NCBI RefSeq assembly: GCF_027531815.1
Contig: NZ_JAPZSK010000013.1
Span: 1 to 64,000, forward strand
Source of the DNA: Gemmatimonas sp.
GTDB taxonomy: Bacteria > Gemmatimonadota > Gemmatimonadetes > Gemmatimonadales > Gemmatimonadaceae
Length of the DNA: 64,000 bases
Direction of reading: 5' to 3'
This document shows, piece after piece, positions 6,880 through 13,980 of the stretch. Numbering within the stretch: position 1 is the first letter of the stretch; each line of letters opens with the position of its first letter. The notes under the pieces are model-generated. The model did not search any database. It saw only the letters and a program-made list of their open reading frames with translations, and was not told where the DNA came from. The translations under genes were made by a program, and so were the position numbers.

Positions 6880-6889
6880 GGGCGTCAAG

Positions 6890-6905
6890 TGAACCGCCCC
6901 GGGTG
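6890..6905 (+). repeat. Fossil IS3-type end
   Basis: TGAACCGCCCCGGGTG resembles the outer end of the element at 1-141 (TGAACCGCACCGGC) and the common TGAACCGC-type IS3 ends. No matching transposase follows directly, so it is either a relic of a left end or a chance match. Confidence 0.4.
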
Positions 6906-6982
6906 ATACAGTTCAGCGCATCCTCGTCGCAACATACGACGCAGCGTCAGTCCGCTGTCACCTTCACGTTTACCGCGCGTAG

Positions 6983-7991
6983 TGGAGTTACCAGACTTTC
7001 GTGGCGGGTGCTAAAGTCAAGCACCTCAACGAGAGGGGGAGCCCGTGCCAGCGAAGCCCAGGGCAGATCGTGTCCGTCGGAAGTATGAGTTCATCAAAGC
7101 GCATCGGAAGCAATTTCCGACCGAGGTGATGTGTCGGGAGCTGGGTGTCGCGCCCAGTGGGTACTACCAGTGGCTGAAGTGTCCGTTGTCAGCGCGAGCG
7201 GTCGAAGACGCGCGCTTGCTGCGGTGGATTCAAGCATCGTTCAAGGCGAGTCGGGGGATCTACGGGGCGCCGAGGGTGTTCCTCGATCTCCGGGAGGCGG
7301 GCGAGACGTGTAGCAAGCATCGTGTGGCCCGCCTGATGCGAGAAAAGGGCTGCGGGCGCTACACGGCTATCGCACGCGCCGCTGGGAGGTCGGCAAGCCG
7401 GCGGTGCTGACTCCGAACCTGCTCAAGCGCCAGTTCTCGCCGACGAAGCGCAATGTGGCCTGGGCGACGGACATCACGTACATCCGAACGTGGCAAGGCT
7501 GGCTCTACCTCGCCGTCGTCATCGATCTGTTCTCCCGTAAGGTCGTCGGGTGGGCCGCTGGCCCGACGATCCACCGCGAGCTGGTCTTGGACGCACTGGC
7601 ATCGGCAGTAAAGCAGCGGCGGCCGCGTGGCACCCTGATTCACTCCGATCAGGGCGTGCAATTCGGCAGTGACGCCTGGCGGCGCTTCTGCCGCGCCAAC
7701 CACCTCGAGCCGAGCATGAGTCGCAAGGGCAACTGCTGGGACAATGCCGTGGTCGAGTCCTTCTTCAGCAGCTTGAAGAAGGAGCGCATCAAGAAGCGGA
7801 TCTACACGAGCCGTGACGCCGCGCTGGCAGACATCGCTGACTACATCGATAATTTCTACAATCGCACCCGGCGGCACAGCCACCTTGGCGGCATCAGCCC
7901 CGAGGAATTCGAGGCGGCCCACAAGCGGGCGCGAGGCCGTAAAGCGTCGTAATTTGGTCACTCGACTCTCCACTCAAGTCTGGTAACTCCA
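6983..7991 (+). mobile_element. IS3-family element, single-ORF form, 1009 bp
   Basis: The ends carry identical 16-bp inverted repeats, TGGAGTTACCAGACTT at 6983-6998 and its complement at 7976-7991. The flanking triplets are TAG and TGC, so there is no target duplication. Only 46 bases lie between the left repeat and the OrfB start, leaving no room for the usual OrfA. The right end directly abuts the remnant of yoeB. Lack of duplication plus a truncated neighbour suggests a deletion promoted by the element after insertion. Confidence 0.85.
7045..7952 (+). pseudogene. IS3-family transposase OrfB, frameshifted
   Basis: GTG 7045, preceded by GAGAGGGGGA, begins an OrfB-type protein with the usual N-terminal block (YEFIKAHRKQFPTEVMCREL then GVAPSGYYQW). 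The frame is lost just after VARLMREKG near 7350. One base later the sequence continues as LHGYRTRRWEVGKP and runs through an intact DDE domain: WATDITYIRT (first Asp), HSDQGVQF (second Asp), DNAVVESFFSSLK (Glu), ending FYNRTRRHSHLGGISPEEF. Restoring a single C in GGC-TGCGG to give GGC-CTG-CGG would rejoin the frame, and the 908-base span is one short of a whole number of codons. As written the transposase is inactive. Confidence 0.88.
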
Positions 7992-8164
7992 TGCACCTGA
8001 TGGCACAGGTGATCCGTGATCCGTTCGCGGGGACAGGGAAGCCGGAGCCACTCAAGGGGCTCGGCACCAACGTCGGGTCGCGTCGAATCACCCAAGAGCA
8101 TCGCCTCGTGTACAAGGTCTCGGACGACCGCATCGACTTCCTTCAGGCGCGGTACCACTACTGA
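7992..8164 (+). pseudogene. yoeB: YoeB toxin, 3' fragment truncated by the insertion sequence
   Basis: From the edge of the insertion sequence the frame encodes the last 57 or so residues of YoeB: RDPFAGTGKPEPLKG, GSRRITQEHRLVYKV and the catalytic C-terminus ARYHY. YoeB cleaves mRNA at the ribosomal A site, and the C-terminal His-Tyr is part of its active site. The N-terminal 25-30 residues are gone, and no YefM antitoxin gene is visible on either side. The bases just left of the element (VTFTFTAR in one frame) could be the start of the same gene, but that cannot be settled by eye. An ATG happens to lie at the junction (7991), but the product would lack strand 1. Confidence 0.85.
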
Positions 8165-8368
8165 GGCCTTCATGCCGTCGTCTCGTGAGTCGAAATCTGA
8201 ACAGGACGACCGCCAATCGGGTTGCGCCATCCGCGCCAATTGGCGTGAGCCCTCAGCGGAATAGGGGCGCACCCTGCACGCTACCGCCCGGTCGCCGTTC
8301 GGCGGAACCGCGGCCGCACATGCGACGTATGCAGAGGGTCACGCTCTTCCTCGACTATCTTCCCTCCT

Positions 8369-9004
8369 GTGCTCACCCTCCTGTCCCCGCGCGCCCGTAT
8401 CGGGCGCGGCTTGCGCGCCACCACCGTGCTGCTTGCCGCTGTCTGTCTGCCTTGCTGGTCCGCGACCTCGCTCGAGGCGCAGCGCCGACCGGGTGTGGGC
8501 ATGGGCTTCTATACGTACACCGGGCTCGTCTCGGCCGAACTGGAAGGGGGCAGCGTGGTGGCCTCTTCGGCGTTCGTGGAGGCCGCAACGGTTGCGATTT
8601 CCGGAATGGGCACCGTGCCGCTGTGGCGCGTCCCCAAGCGCGCATGGATTGCCGCCGCGCGGGTCACCCCGCTCAACCTCGGCAACCGCGGCTCCTGCGT
8701 GGTGATTCCAGAAGCCGTGGGATGTCAGGACACGCGCTTCGAGGAGCGCGCCTCCGTCATGACCGGCGGCGCCTTCGACATTCGCGCCACACTGCTGCGT
8801 GTGATGGTGGGCGGCGCCTATGTGTCCGCGGAGAACAGCGCAGCGCGCTTCGGCCCCATCGTACGCGTCGACTTCACGGCGCCCCGCCAGGGCGGTTCGT
8901 CACCCACGTTGTTTCTCACCCGCACCTTTCTCGGCACGGTGCGGGGAGAGAGCGCCGGGCTCACCACCGTTGGCGCCGGCTTTCGTTGGGTGCGCAAGCG
9001 CTGA
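8369..9004 (+). CDS. Secreted protein, probable small outer-membrane or periplasmic barrel
   Basis: A 211-residue protein starting at GTG 8369 with a typical signal peptide (basic start, LLAAVCLPC core, cleavage near SLEAQ). The mature part has alternating hydrophobic strands rich in Gly, Thr and aromatic residues, and ends GLTTVGAGFRWVRKR, which suggests beta-strands of an envelope protein. No family recognised. The gene starts 200 bases after the yoeB remnant and marks the resumption of core-like sequence. Confidence 0.65.
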   Translation: MLTLLSPRARIGRGLRATTVLLAAVCLPCWSATSLEAQRRPGVGMGFYTYTGLVSAELEGGSVVASSAFVEAATVAISGMGTVPLWRVPKRAWIAAARVTPLNLGNRGSCVVIPEAVGCQDTRFEERASVMTGGAFDIRATLLRVMVGGAYVSAENSAARFGPIVRVDFTAPRQGGSSPTLFLTRTFLGTVRGESAGLTTVGAGFRWVRKR

Positions 9005-9005
9005 C

Positions 9006-9122
9006 CTACGGCACCAGCTCCACATGGGCGACCGACACGCCGCCCATTACGCGGACGCTGAACGCACTCCAGTTTCCCGCGACCGCCGCCGTGTCGCGAA
9101 AGTCATCGAGCAGGTGGATCAC
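9006..9122 (-). other. Short open frame, possible remnant
   Basis: From GTG 9122 a frame of 38 residues runs IHLLDDFRDTAAVAGNWSAF to VELVP. It reads like protein rather than chance sequence but is too short to assign, and could be the tail of a lost gene downstream of the TPR-like gene. Confidence 0.2.
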
Positions 9123-9129
9123 CGTGGCA

Positions 9130-9867
9130 TTACCGCAGCGTGCGCAGCAACTCGGCCCCTTCGCGCTTGCGCAGCTCGTCGCCAGGTTCCTGCTCGGCCA
9201 ACGACGGCAGCTGCTGCAGCACGGCGCGCGCATCGGCCACGCGCTCGTTGGCCACCAGGGCACGCGCGTATTCCAGCTGGAACATCACGAACCCGGCGCG
9301 CAGCTCGGTGGCCCGGCGTACATGCGTGAGCGCATCGGCCGCGTTGCCGAAGCCCAGCCCCAGCGGCATGCGTAGCGGCCGCGGCGTTTCCGACAGCTTG
9401 AGGTGGGCTCGCCCCAGGATGTAATGCGCCGACGCCAGCGTCAGCGGCGGTACGCCGCGCATGGCGATGACCTTTTCGGTGTCTTCCTTGGTCTGGATGA
9501 CATAGTCGGCAGCGTCGAGCACGCCGGCAAAGAGCGCCACCTTGCCGTTCGCGGCGGCGCGCCGCAGGTACCCGTCGGGCGCCGCGCTGTTGGCCTTGAT
9601 GGCGCGCTCGGCCAGCGCCAGCGCCTCGCGATACAGCCGGTCCTGTGCCTTGCTCTTCTCGGGCTGCGCGTCCCCCTGCAGCAGCCGCACGCGCGAAACG
9701 CGCCAGAGCACCTCGTAGTCGCGCGGCGTGGCGGCCAGCGCCTGATCGGCCAGGGCCACCGCGGGCGCCAGTTGATTGGCCGCCAGGAGCGTGTCCACGC
9801 GGAGAATGGACTGGGCCCCCAGTACACCGGGGACGAGCAGAGCGCAAAGCAGGGCGAGAGGTCGCAT
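9130..9867 (-). CDS. Exported TPR-like repeat protein
   Basis: A 245-residue protein from MRPLALLCALLV, a signal peptide with cleavage likely at VLGAQ. The rest is helical, in paired helices of about 34 residues with TPR-like positions (AVALADQALAATPRDYEVLW, AHYILGRAHLKL, MFQLEYARALVANERVADA). It probably acts as a periplasmic scaffold. An alternative start 36 bases upstream (MLIKSVGK) is less likely because it moves the signal peptide inward. It is divergent from the gene at 9998. Confidence 0.7.
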   Translation of the reverse strand: MRPLALLCALLVPGVLGAQSILRVDTLLAANQLAPAVALADQALAATPRDYEVLWRVSRVRLLQGDAQPEKSKAQDRLYREALALAERAIKANSAAPDGYLRRAAANGKVALFAGVLDAADYVIQTKEDTEKVIAMRGVPPLTLASAHYILGRAHLKLSETPRPLRMPLGLGFGNAADALTHVRRATELRAGFVMFQLEYARALVANERVADARAVLQQLPSLAEQEPGDELRKREGAELLRTLR

Positions 9868-9997
9868 GGGCTGGTTGAGTTTACCGACCGACTTTATCAG
9901 CATTATGCCTGAGTCTGTCTCTTCCCGCCGGTACCCGCAAGACGCGTGGTGCCCCGACCGACTGCTGGCACACCGGCTCCCTCTCGACGCCCTCCTC

Positions 9998-10888
9998 ATG
10001 CGCATCCCTGCTGCTCGTCCTGCGGCAACGACTGTTGCCCTCGCCGCTGGTCTCCTCGCCGCTGCGCCGGCCACGGTGCACGCGCAACGCGAGCGGGTCA
10101 TTGTGCGCGCCGAGTCGTTTGGCGGCACGACGGTCGAGCGTCCTGCGGGCACGGTGGGGCGTGACTCGTACACCCAGCAGGGGGTGCAGGTGCAACTCTC
10201 GCACCGCGTGGTGCGTGAGCAGGGGCGGAGCATCGTGCTGCTGGGCGGGCAGTGGCGTGGCGTGCAGGTGGCGCTGCCGCGGGCCAGTGCGACGCTCAAC
10301 ACGGACGCCTTCACCACGCTGCACGTGGCCACGGCCGATCTCATGCTGCTGCGCACCGTGGGAGAGCGACACACCGTGGTGGGCGTGCTGCGGCCGGGAC
10401 TGTACGGCGAATCGGTGCGCGCCGAGGGGGCGCTGTTCGTGGACCGCATCGTGTCGCCCCGCACGACGGTGGGTGCCGGGCTGAGTTACGGATCGGCCTA
10501 CGGCAAGCTGCTCCCCATTCCCGTGGTGCACGTGCTGTCCCGTGTGTCGCGCCGTGTGCTGGTGGATGCGCTGCTGCCGGCTCGTGGCGACGTGTGGTGG
10601 ATGCCGCGCCGCGGTCTCGACCTGGGGGTGAATGCCTCCCTGGCCGGTGCGCAGTACGGGCTCTCCCCTGCGCAGCAGATTGCCGGCGCCACTCAGCTGT
10701 GGCTCGCCAACGCCACCGTGGGTCCGCAGGCTCGCTGGTCGCCGGGCGGCGGCAAGTGGCAGGTCACGGCCGATGCCGGGTTCACGGTGCTGCGCCGGCT
10801 CGAGTACGCGCGCGATGGGCGCAGTGTGGCCGATCTCGCCCCCGGCAACGTGCCGTACGCCCGCCTGGGATTGCAGCGGCTCTTCTGA
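9998..10888 (+). CDS. Secreted beta-barrel-like protein of unknown function
   Basis: A 296-residue protein from ATG 9998 with a signal peptide (MRIPAARPAATTVALAAGLL, cleavage near VHAQ). The mature region consists of alternating beta-strands with Gly and aromatic girdles (VQVQLSHRVV, VVGVLRPGLYGES, TTVGAGLSYGSAYGK) and ends with Phe (LGLQRLF), the usual last residue recognised by the outer-membrane assembly machine. I therefore favour an outer-membrane barrel. The family is not recognised. Confidence 0.65.
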   Translation: MRIPAARPAATTVALAAGLLAAAPATVHAQRERVIVRAESFGGTTVERPAGTVGRDSYTQQGVQVQLSHRVVREQGRSIVLLGGQWRGVQVALPRASATLNTDAFTTLHVATADLMLLRTVGERHTVVGVLRPGLYGESVRAEGALFVDRIVSPRTTVGAGLSYGSAYGKLLPIPVVHVLSRVSRRVLVDALLPARGDVWWMPRRGLDLGVNASLAGAQYGLSPAQQIAGATQLWLANATVGPQARWSPGGGKWQVTADAGFTVLRRLEYARDGRSVADLAPGNVPYARLGLQRLF

Positions 10889-10942
10889 CCGACCAGCCGT
10901 TCATGCGGCGGCAAGCGGAATGGAACTGATCAAAAGAGAATC

Positions 10943-10988
10943 GGGGAAAAGGAGAACCTGGGCACACGCTCCGGTTCTCCTGTTCCCC
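10943..10988. terminator. Stem-loop between convergent genes
   Basis: Arms GGGGAAAAGGAGAACC (10943-10958) and GGTTCTCCTGTTCCCC (10973-10988) pair at 15 of 16 positions around a 14-nt loop. It lies between the convergent genes ending at 10888 and 11023 and can terminate either. Confidence 0.7.
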
Positions 10989-11022
10989 GATTGTCCCGGC
11001 ATCGGTTCTACTCCACCAGCCG

Positions 11023-11697
11023 TCAGCGAAAGACCGCAATTTCAGCCAGCGGTTTGCGCGAAATCGCGGGCACCTGCGCGTCGGCCGCCGGATACCCCAC
11101 CGGCAAGACGAGGAAGGCCTTCTCGTTGGCCGGCCGCCCGAGCAGTTCCCCGAGGAAGCCCATGGGGCTCGGGGTGTGCGTGAGCGTGACCAGCCCCATG
11201 GTATGCACCGCCGTGATGAACAGCCCGGCCGCAATGCCGCAGCTTTCCTGCGTGTAGTAGAACGTGCGCTTGCTGCCGTCGGCGTTCACGCCGTGCGAGT
11301 GCCGGAAGAGCACCACCACCCACGGCGCGTCGGTGAGGTGCGTCTTCACCGCGTCGGTGCCCAGCGGCTCCAGCGCCGCCCGCCACTCGGGGGTGATGCG
11401 ATCGGCGTAGAAGCGGCGTTCCTCCTCCTCGGCGGCCTCGCGCAGGCGCTGCTTGAGTTCCGGGTCGCTCACCGCCACGAAGGTCCACGGCTGCTGGTGC
11501 GCCCCGCTGGGGGCCGTCCCGCCGGCGCGAATGGCGTGCTCGATCCACGCACGCGGAACTGGCTCAGGTGAGAAATGCCGCGTGGTGCGCCGCGTGTCGG
11601 CGTGCGCAGCGAACTCGACGCCGCGGCGGGCCGACTCGGTGGGAGCGAGGCGCTGATGCCGGAGCGTCACGAATGGGGAAGCAGAGGGCGTCGTCAT
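11023..11697 (-). CDS. Nitroreductase-family FMN oxidoreductase
   Basis: A 224-residue flavoprotein of the nitroreductase superfamily, started at MTTPSASP. FMN-binding landmarks are RRTTRHFSPEPVPR near the N-terminus, AGGTAPSGAHQQPW (phosphate and isoalloxazine contacts) and GLVTLTHTPSP with GRPANEKAFLVLPVGYP. These features are closest to the iodotyrosine-deiodinase/BluB-like branch. The natural substrate is unknown. The gene is divergent from a TetR regulator, with a 15-bp palindrome between them, so it is a likely target of that repressor. Confidence 0.85.
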   Translation of the reverse strand: MTTPSASPFVTLRHQRLAPTESARRGVEFAAHADTRRTTRHFSPEPVPRAWIEHAIRAGGTAPSGAHQQPWTFVAVSDPELKQRLREAAEEEERRFYADRITPEWRAALEPLGTDAVKTHLTDAPWVVVLFRHSHGVNADGSKRTFYYTQESCGIAAGLFITAVHTMGLVTLTHTPSPMGFLGELLGRPANEKAFLVLPVGYPAADAQVPAISRKPLAEIAVFR

Positions 11698-11761
11698 AAT
11701 GCACCAAACTGCGCGGACCGTGCGCGCATGGCAATGCGGAGGCATCGCTTCGGCGGGGGGC

Positions 11762-11776
11762 AGTTGACAGTCAACT
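11762..11776. promoter_or_regulatory. Palindromic operator between nitroreductase and TetR genes
   Basis: AGTTGAC-A-GTCAACT is a perfect 7-1-7 palindrome 22 bases before the TetR start. Overlapping TGACA/TGTCA half-sites continue to 11798. The position fits a site through which the TetR protein represses both divergent genes. Confidence 0.65.
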
Positions 11777-11798
11777 GACATGGTGGCAGTGTACTGTC

Positions 11799-12395
11799 AT
11801 GAGCGACGAACGCCCCCGCGACCGTCTGCGCGCCGATACGGCCGAGCGCATACTGCGCGCCGCGTTCGAGCGGCTCCGGGAGCACCCGCAGGCGCCGTTC
11901 TCGCACGAAATCGTCGCCGAGCAGGCGGGCGTGTCGGCCCGGACCGTGTACCGGCACTTCCCCACGCAGGCCGATCTCGTGCGCGGCGTGTGGCAGCAGC
12001 TGCGCGATCGGACTGGCACCACCTGGCCCCGCACGCTGGAGGCCATCGTGCCCGAGTTGCGCGCCCTCTTCGCCCAGTTCGAACGCAACGGGGCGCTCAC
12101 CAGGGCCATGCTCGCGGCCGCGCCACGGGCCAACTACGCCAGGGCCGGCTCGGCCGAAGGGCGCGCGGCGTTTCGCGAGGCGCTGGCGCCGCTGCTCGCC
12201 GGACGCCCGCCGGCGGCGCAGCGGCAGCTCGTGGCCCAGTGCCTCGCCATTTACAGCGCTCCCTTCTGGCAGCTGCTGCGTGAGCGCGGGCCGCTGTGTG
12301 CCGGCGCGGCCGCCGACGCCGCGGTGGCGGCCATGCAGGCAGTGCTCGACGCGGCACGCGCATCCGTGCCGTCGCCAACCCCTCCCCCACGCTGA
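11799..12395 (+). CDS. TetR-family transcriptional regulator
   Basis: A 198-residue regulator. The N-terminal helix-turn-helix is clear: RILRAAFERLREH, then FSHEIVAEQAGVSARTVYRH and FPTQADLVRGVW. The C-terminal ligand domain is helical and poorly conserved, as usual. It is transcribed divergently from the nitroreductase across a palindrome and is followed 17 bases later by a small cupin-derived gene. The inducer is unknown. Confidence 0.9.
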   Translation: MSDERPRDRLRADTAERILRAAFERLREHPQAPFSHEIVAEQAGVSARTVYRHFPTQADLVRGVWQQLRDRTGTTWPRTLEAIVPELRALFAQFERNGALTRAMLAAAPRANYARAGSAEGRAAFREALAPLLAGRPPAAQRQLVAQCLAIYSAPFWQLLRERGPLCAGAAADAAVAAMQAVLDAARASVPSPTPPPR

Positions 12396-12412
12396 CCCGC
12401 GAGACGCTCCCC

Positions 12413-12634
12413 ATGCCCACTGCCATCGTACTCCCGGCCGGCGCCACGCGCACGCCCTTGCCGCTCAACATCGTGGGCGAAACCACGCACGTGCTGGTGG
12501 ATGCGCGTGACAGCCAGGCCACCATGGCCTGCTTCCACCTGGTGGCGCCGCCCATGGAGCAGCTGGTGGCGCTCGACGCCGAGTACGGCCTCACGACGAT
12601 GGGTCCGCCCATGGGCCCGGGAGACCAGCCGTGA
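12413..12634 (+). CDS. Cupin-derived mini-protein (core barrel apparently deleted)
   Basis: A 73-residue frame. Residues 1-47 resemble the N-terminus of small cupins (LPLNIVGETTHVLV, then a FHLVAPP strand). Residues 48-70 resemble their C-terminal helix and tail (MEQLVALDAEYGLTTMGPP). The metal-binding core with its two His-rich motifs, normally 70-90 residues in between, is absent. The frame is continuous, so an in-frame deletion is the simplest explanation. It can hardly bind a metal in the usual way. Co-directional with the TetR gene. Confidence 0.55.
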   Translation: MPTAIVLPAGATRTPLPLNIVGETTHVLVDARDSQATMACFHLVAPPMEQLVALDAEYGLTTMGPPMGPGDQP

Positions 12635-12652
12635 CGGCCACCGTGCCGCCGG

Positions 12653-13897
12653 TCAGTTGGCGGCCGCCATGCCCGCCGCCCGCCCGGTGGCCCATGCCCA
12701 CAGAAAGTTATAGCCGCCAATAGGGCCGAAGGCATCGAGCACTTCGCCGCACAGGTAGAGCCCCGGGTGGCGCCGACTCTCCATGGTCACCGGGTGGATC
12801 TCCGACAACGCCACGCCGCCGCCCGTCACCTCGGCCTTCTTGTACCCCTCGTCGCCGTGCCACGGGAGCGCCCCGCGCACCAGCACGTCAATCATGCGGC
12901 GGCGCTCATCGCGCGTGAGCTCGGCCAGCTTGCGGGTGGGTTCCACCGCGGCCTGGGCCATGAGCACATCGGCCAGGCGGTCGGGAAGCTCCTGGCGGAT
13001 CACCGTGGACAGCTGCCGTGCGCCGTGCGGTTGCAGCAGCGTCTGCCATGCCGCGTCGTCGTGTGCCGTCCACTGCACCCGCACGTCGGCGGCGGGTGAC
13101 TCTCCGCGCCCGGCCTCGGCACGAGCGCGCACCACGACGTGCGACACGTTGAGCACCGACGGACCGCTGTAGCCGGCGTGCGTAAACAGGAAGCCGCCGG
13201 TGTGCGTGGCGCGCCGCGCCGGCGAGGCGGCCGTGAGCGAGACGCGCAGCGAGACCCCCGACAGCGCGCTGAAGGCATTCTCCGGTGCCGTCACCGGCGT
13301 GAGCGCCGCATACGTGGGGTGCAGGGTGTGCCCCAGCGCCTCGAGCATGCGCAACCCGGCGCCGTCGCTGCCGGTGTTGGGGACCGACAGGCCACCGGTG
13401 GCCACGATCACGGCGTCGGCATCGAGCGTGTCCGCGGCGAGCGTGTCCACATCCTCCACGCCAATGCGCCAGCGGCCGGCATGCGGGGCGATGCTGATGA
13501 CGCGGCAGCCGAAGCGCGCGGCCACGCCGTGCCGCCGCGCGAGTGCCAGCAAGCCGTCGCGCACATCGCGCGCCTTGTGCGAGGCAGGGAAGAGCTTGGC
13601 CGATTCCACCTCCTCTTCGAGCACGAGGCCCACCTCGTCCTCGAAGAACCGGATCTGCTCGGCCAGCGGCCAGCTGCGCACGATCTTGCGCAGCGTATTG
13701 GGTGAGGAGTCGGTCACGAAGCGCGACTCGTCCACGCGAGACGGCAGCACGTTGCAGCGTCCACCGCCGCTGATGAGGATCTTGCGCCCCCCGTCCCGGG
13801 TGCGTTCCAGCAGCACCGTCTCCGCCCCACCACGGGCGGCGAAGATCGCCGCCATCGTGCCGGCGGCCCCGGCGCCGATCACCACCACTCGTTGCAT
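12653..13897 (-). CDS. FAD-dependent oxidoreductase, HI0933/BaiN family
   Basis: A 414-residue flavoprotein. The N-terminal dinucleotide fold starts VVVIGAGAAGTMAAIFAARG, followed by the family motif GRKILISGGGRCNVL and the middle VIVATGGLSVPNTGSDG. The C-terminal FAD-contacting end reads LYLCGEVLDAFGPIGGYNF then LWAWATGRAAG. These are diagnostic of the HI0933 group, annotated as aminoacetone oxidase-like or BaiN reductases; the cellular substrate is not known. Length is normal. It ends 18 bases from the cupin remnant in convergent orientation. Confidence 0.9.
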   Translation of the reverse strand: MQRVVVIGAGAAGTMAAIFAARGGAETVLLERTRDGGRKILISGGGRCNVLPSRVDESRFVTDSSPNTLRKIVRSWPLAEQIRFFEDEVGLVLEEEVESAKLFPASHKARDVRDGLLALARRHGVAARFGCRVISIAPHAGRWRIGVEDVDTLAADTLDADAVIVATGGLSVPNTGSDGAGLRMLEALGHTLHPTYAALTPVTAPENAFSALSGVSLRVSLTAASPARRATHTGGFLFTHAGYSGPSVLNVSHVVVRARAEAGRGESPAADVRVQWTAHDDAAWQTLLQPHGARQLSTVIRQELPDRLADVLMAQAAVEPTRKLAELTRDERRRMIDVLVRGALPWHGDEGYKKAEVTGGGVALSEIHPVTMESRRHPGLYLCGEVLDAFGPIGGYNFLWAWATGRAAGMAAAN

Positions 13898-13980
13898 CTG
13901 TCTCGTCCTGCAGCGGGAAGGCCGTACCGCGGCACTGCGCCGCCATGATGGAAGTATGCCCTGCTGTTAGCTTTGGGGCC

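Noticed and set aside
6980-7994. Target-site duplication of the IS3-type element
   Set aside because: The flanking triplets (TAG and TGC) differ, so no duplication is claimed.
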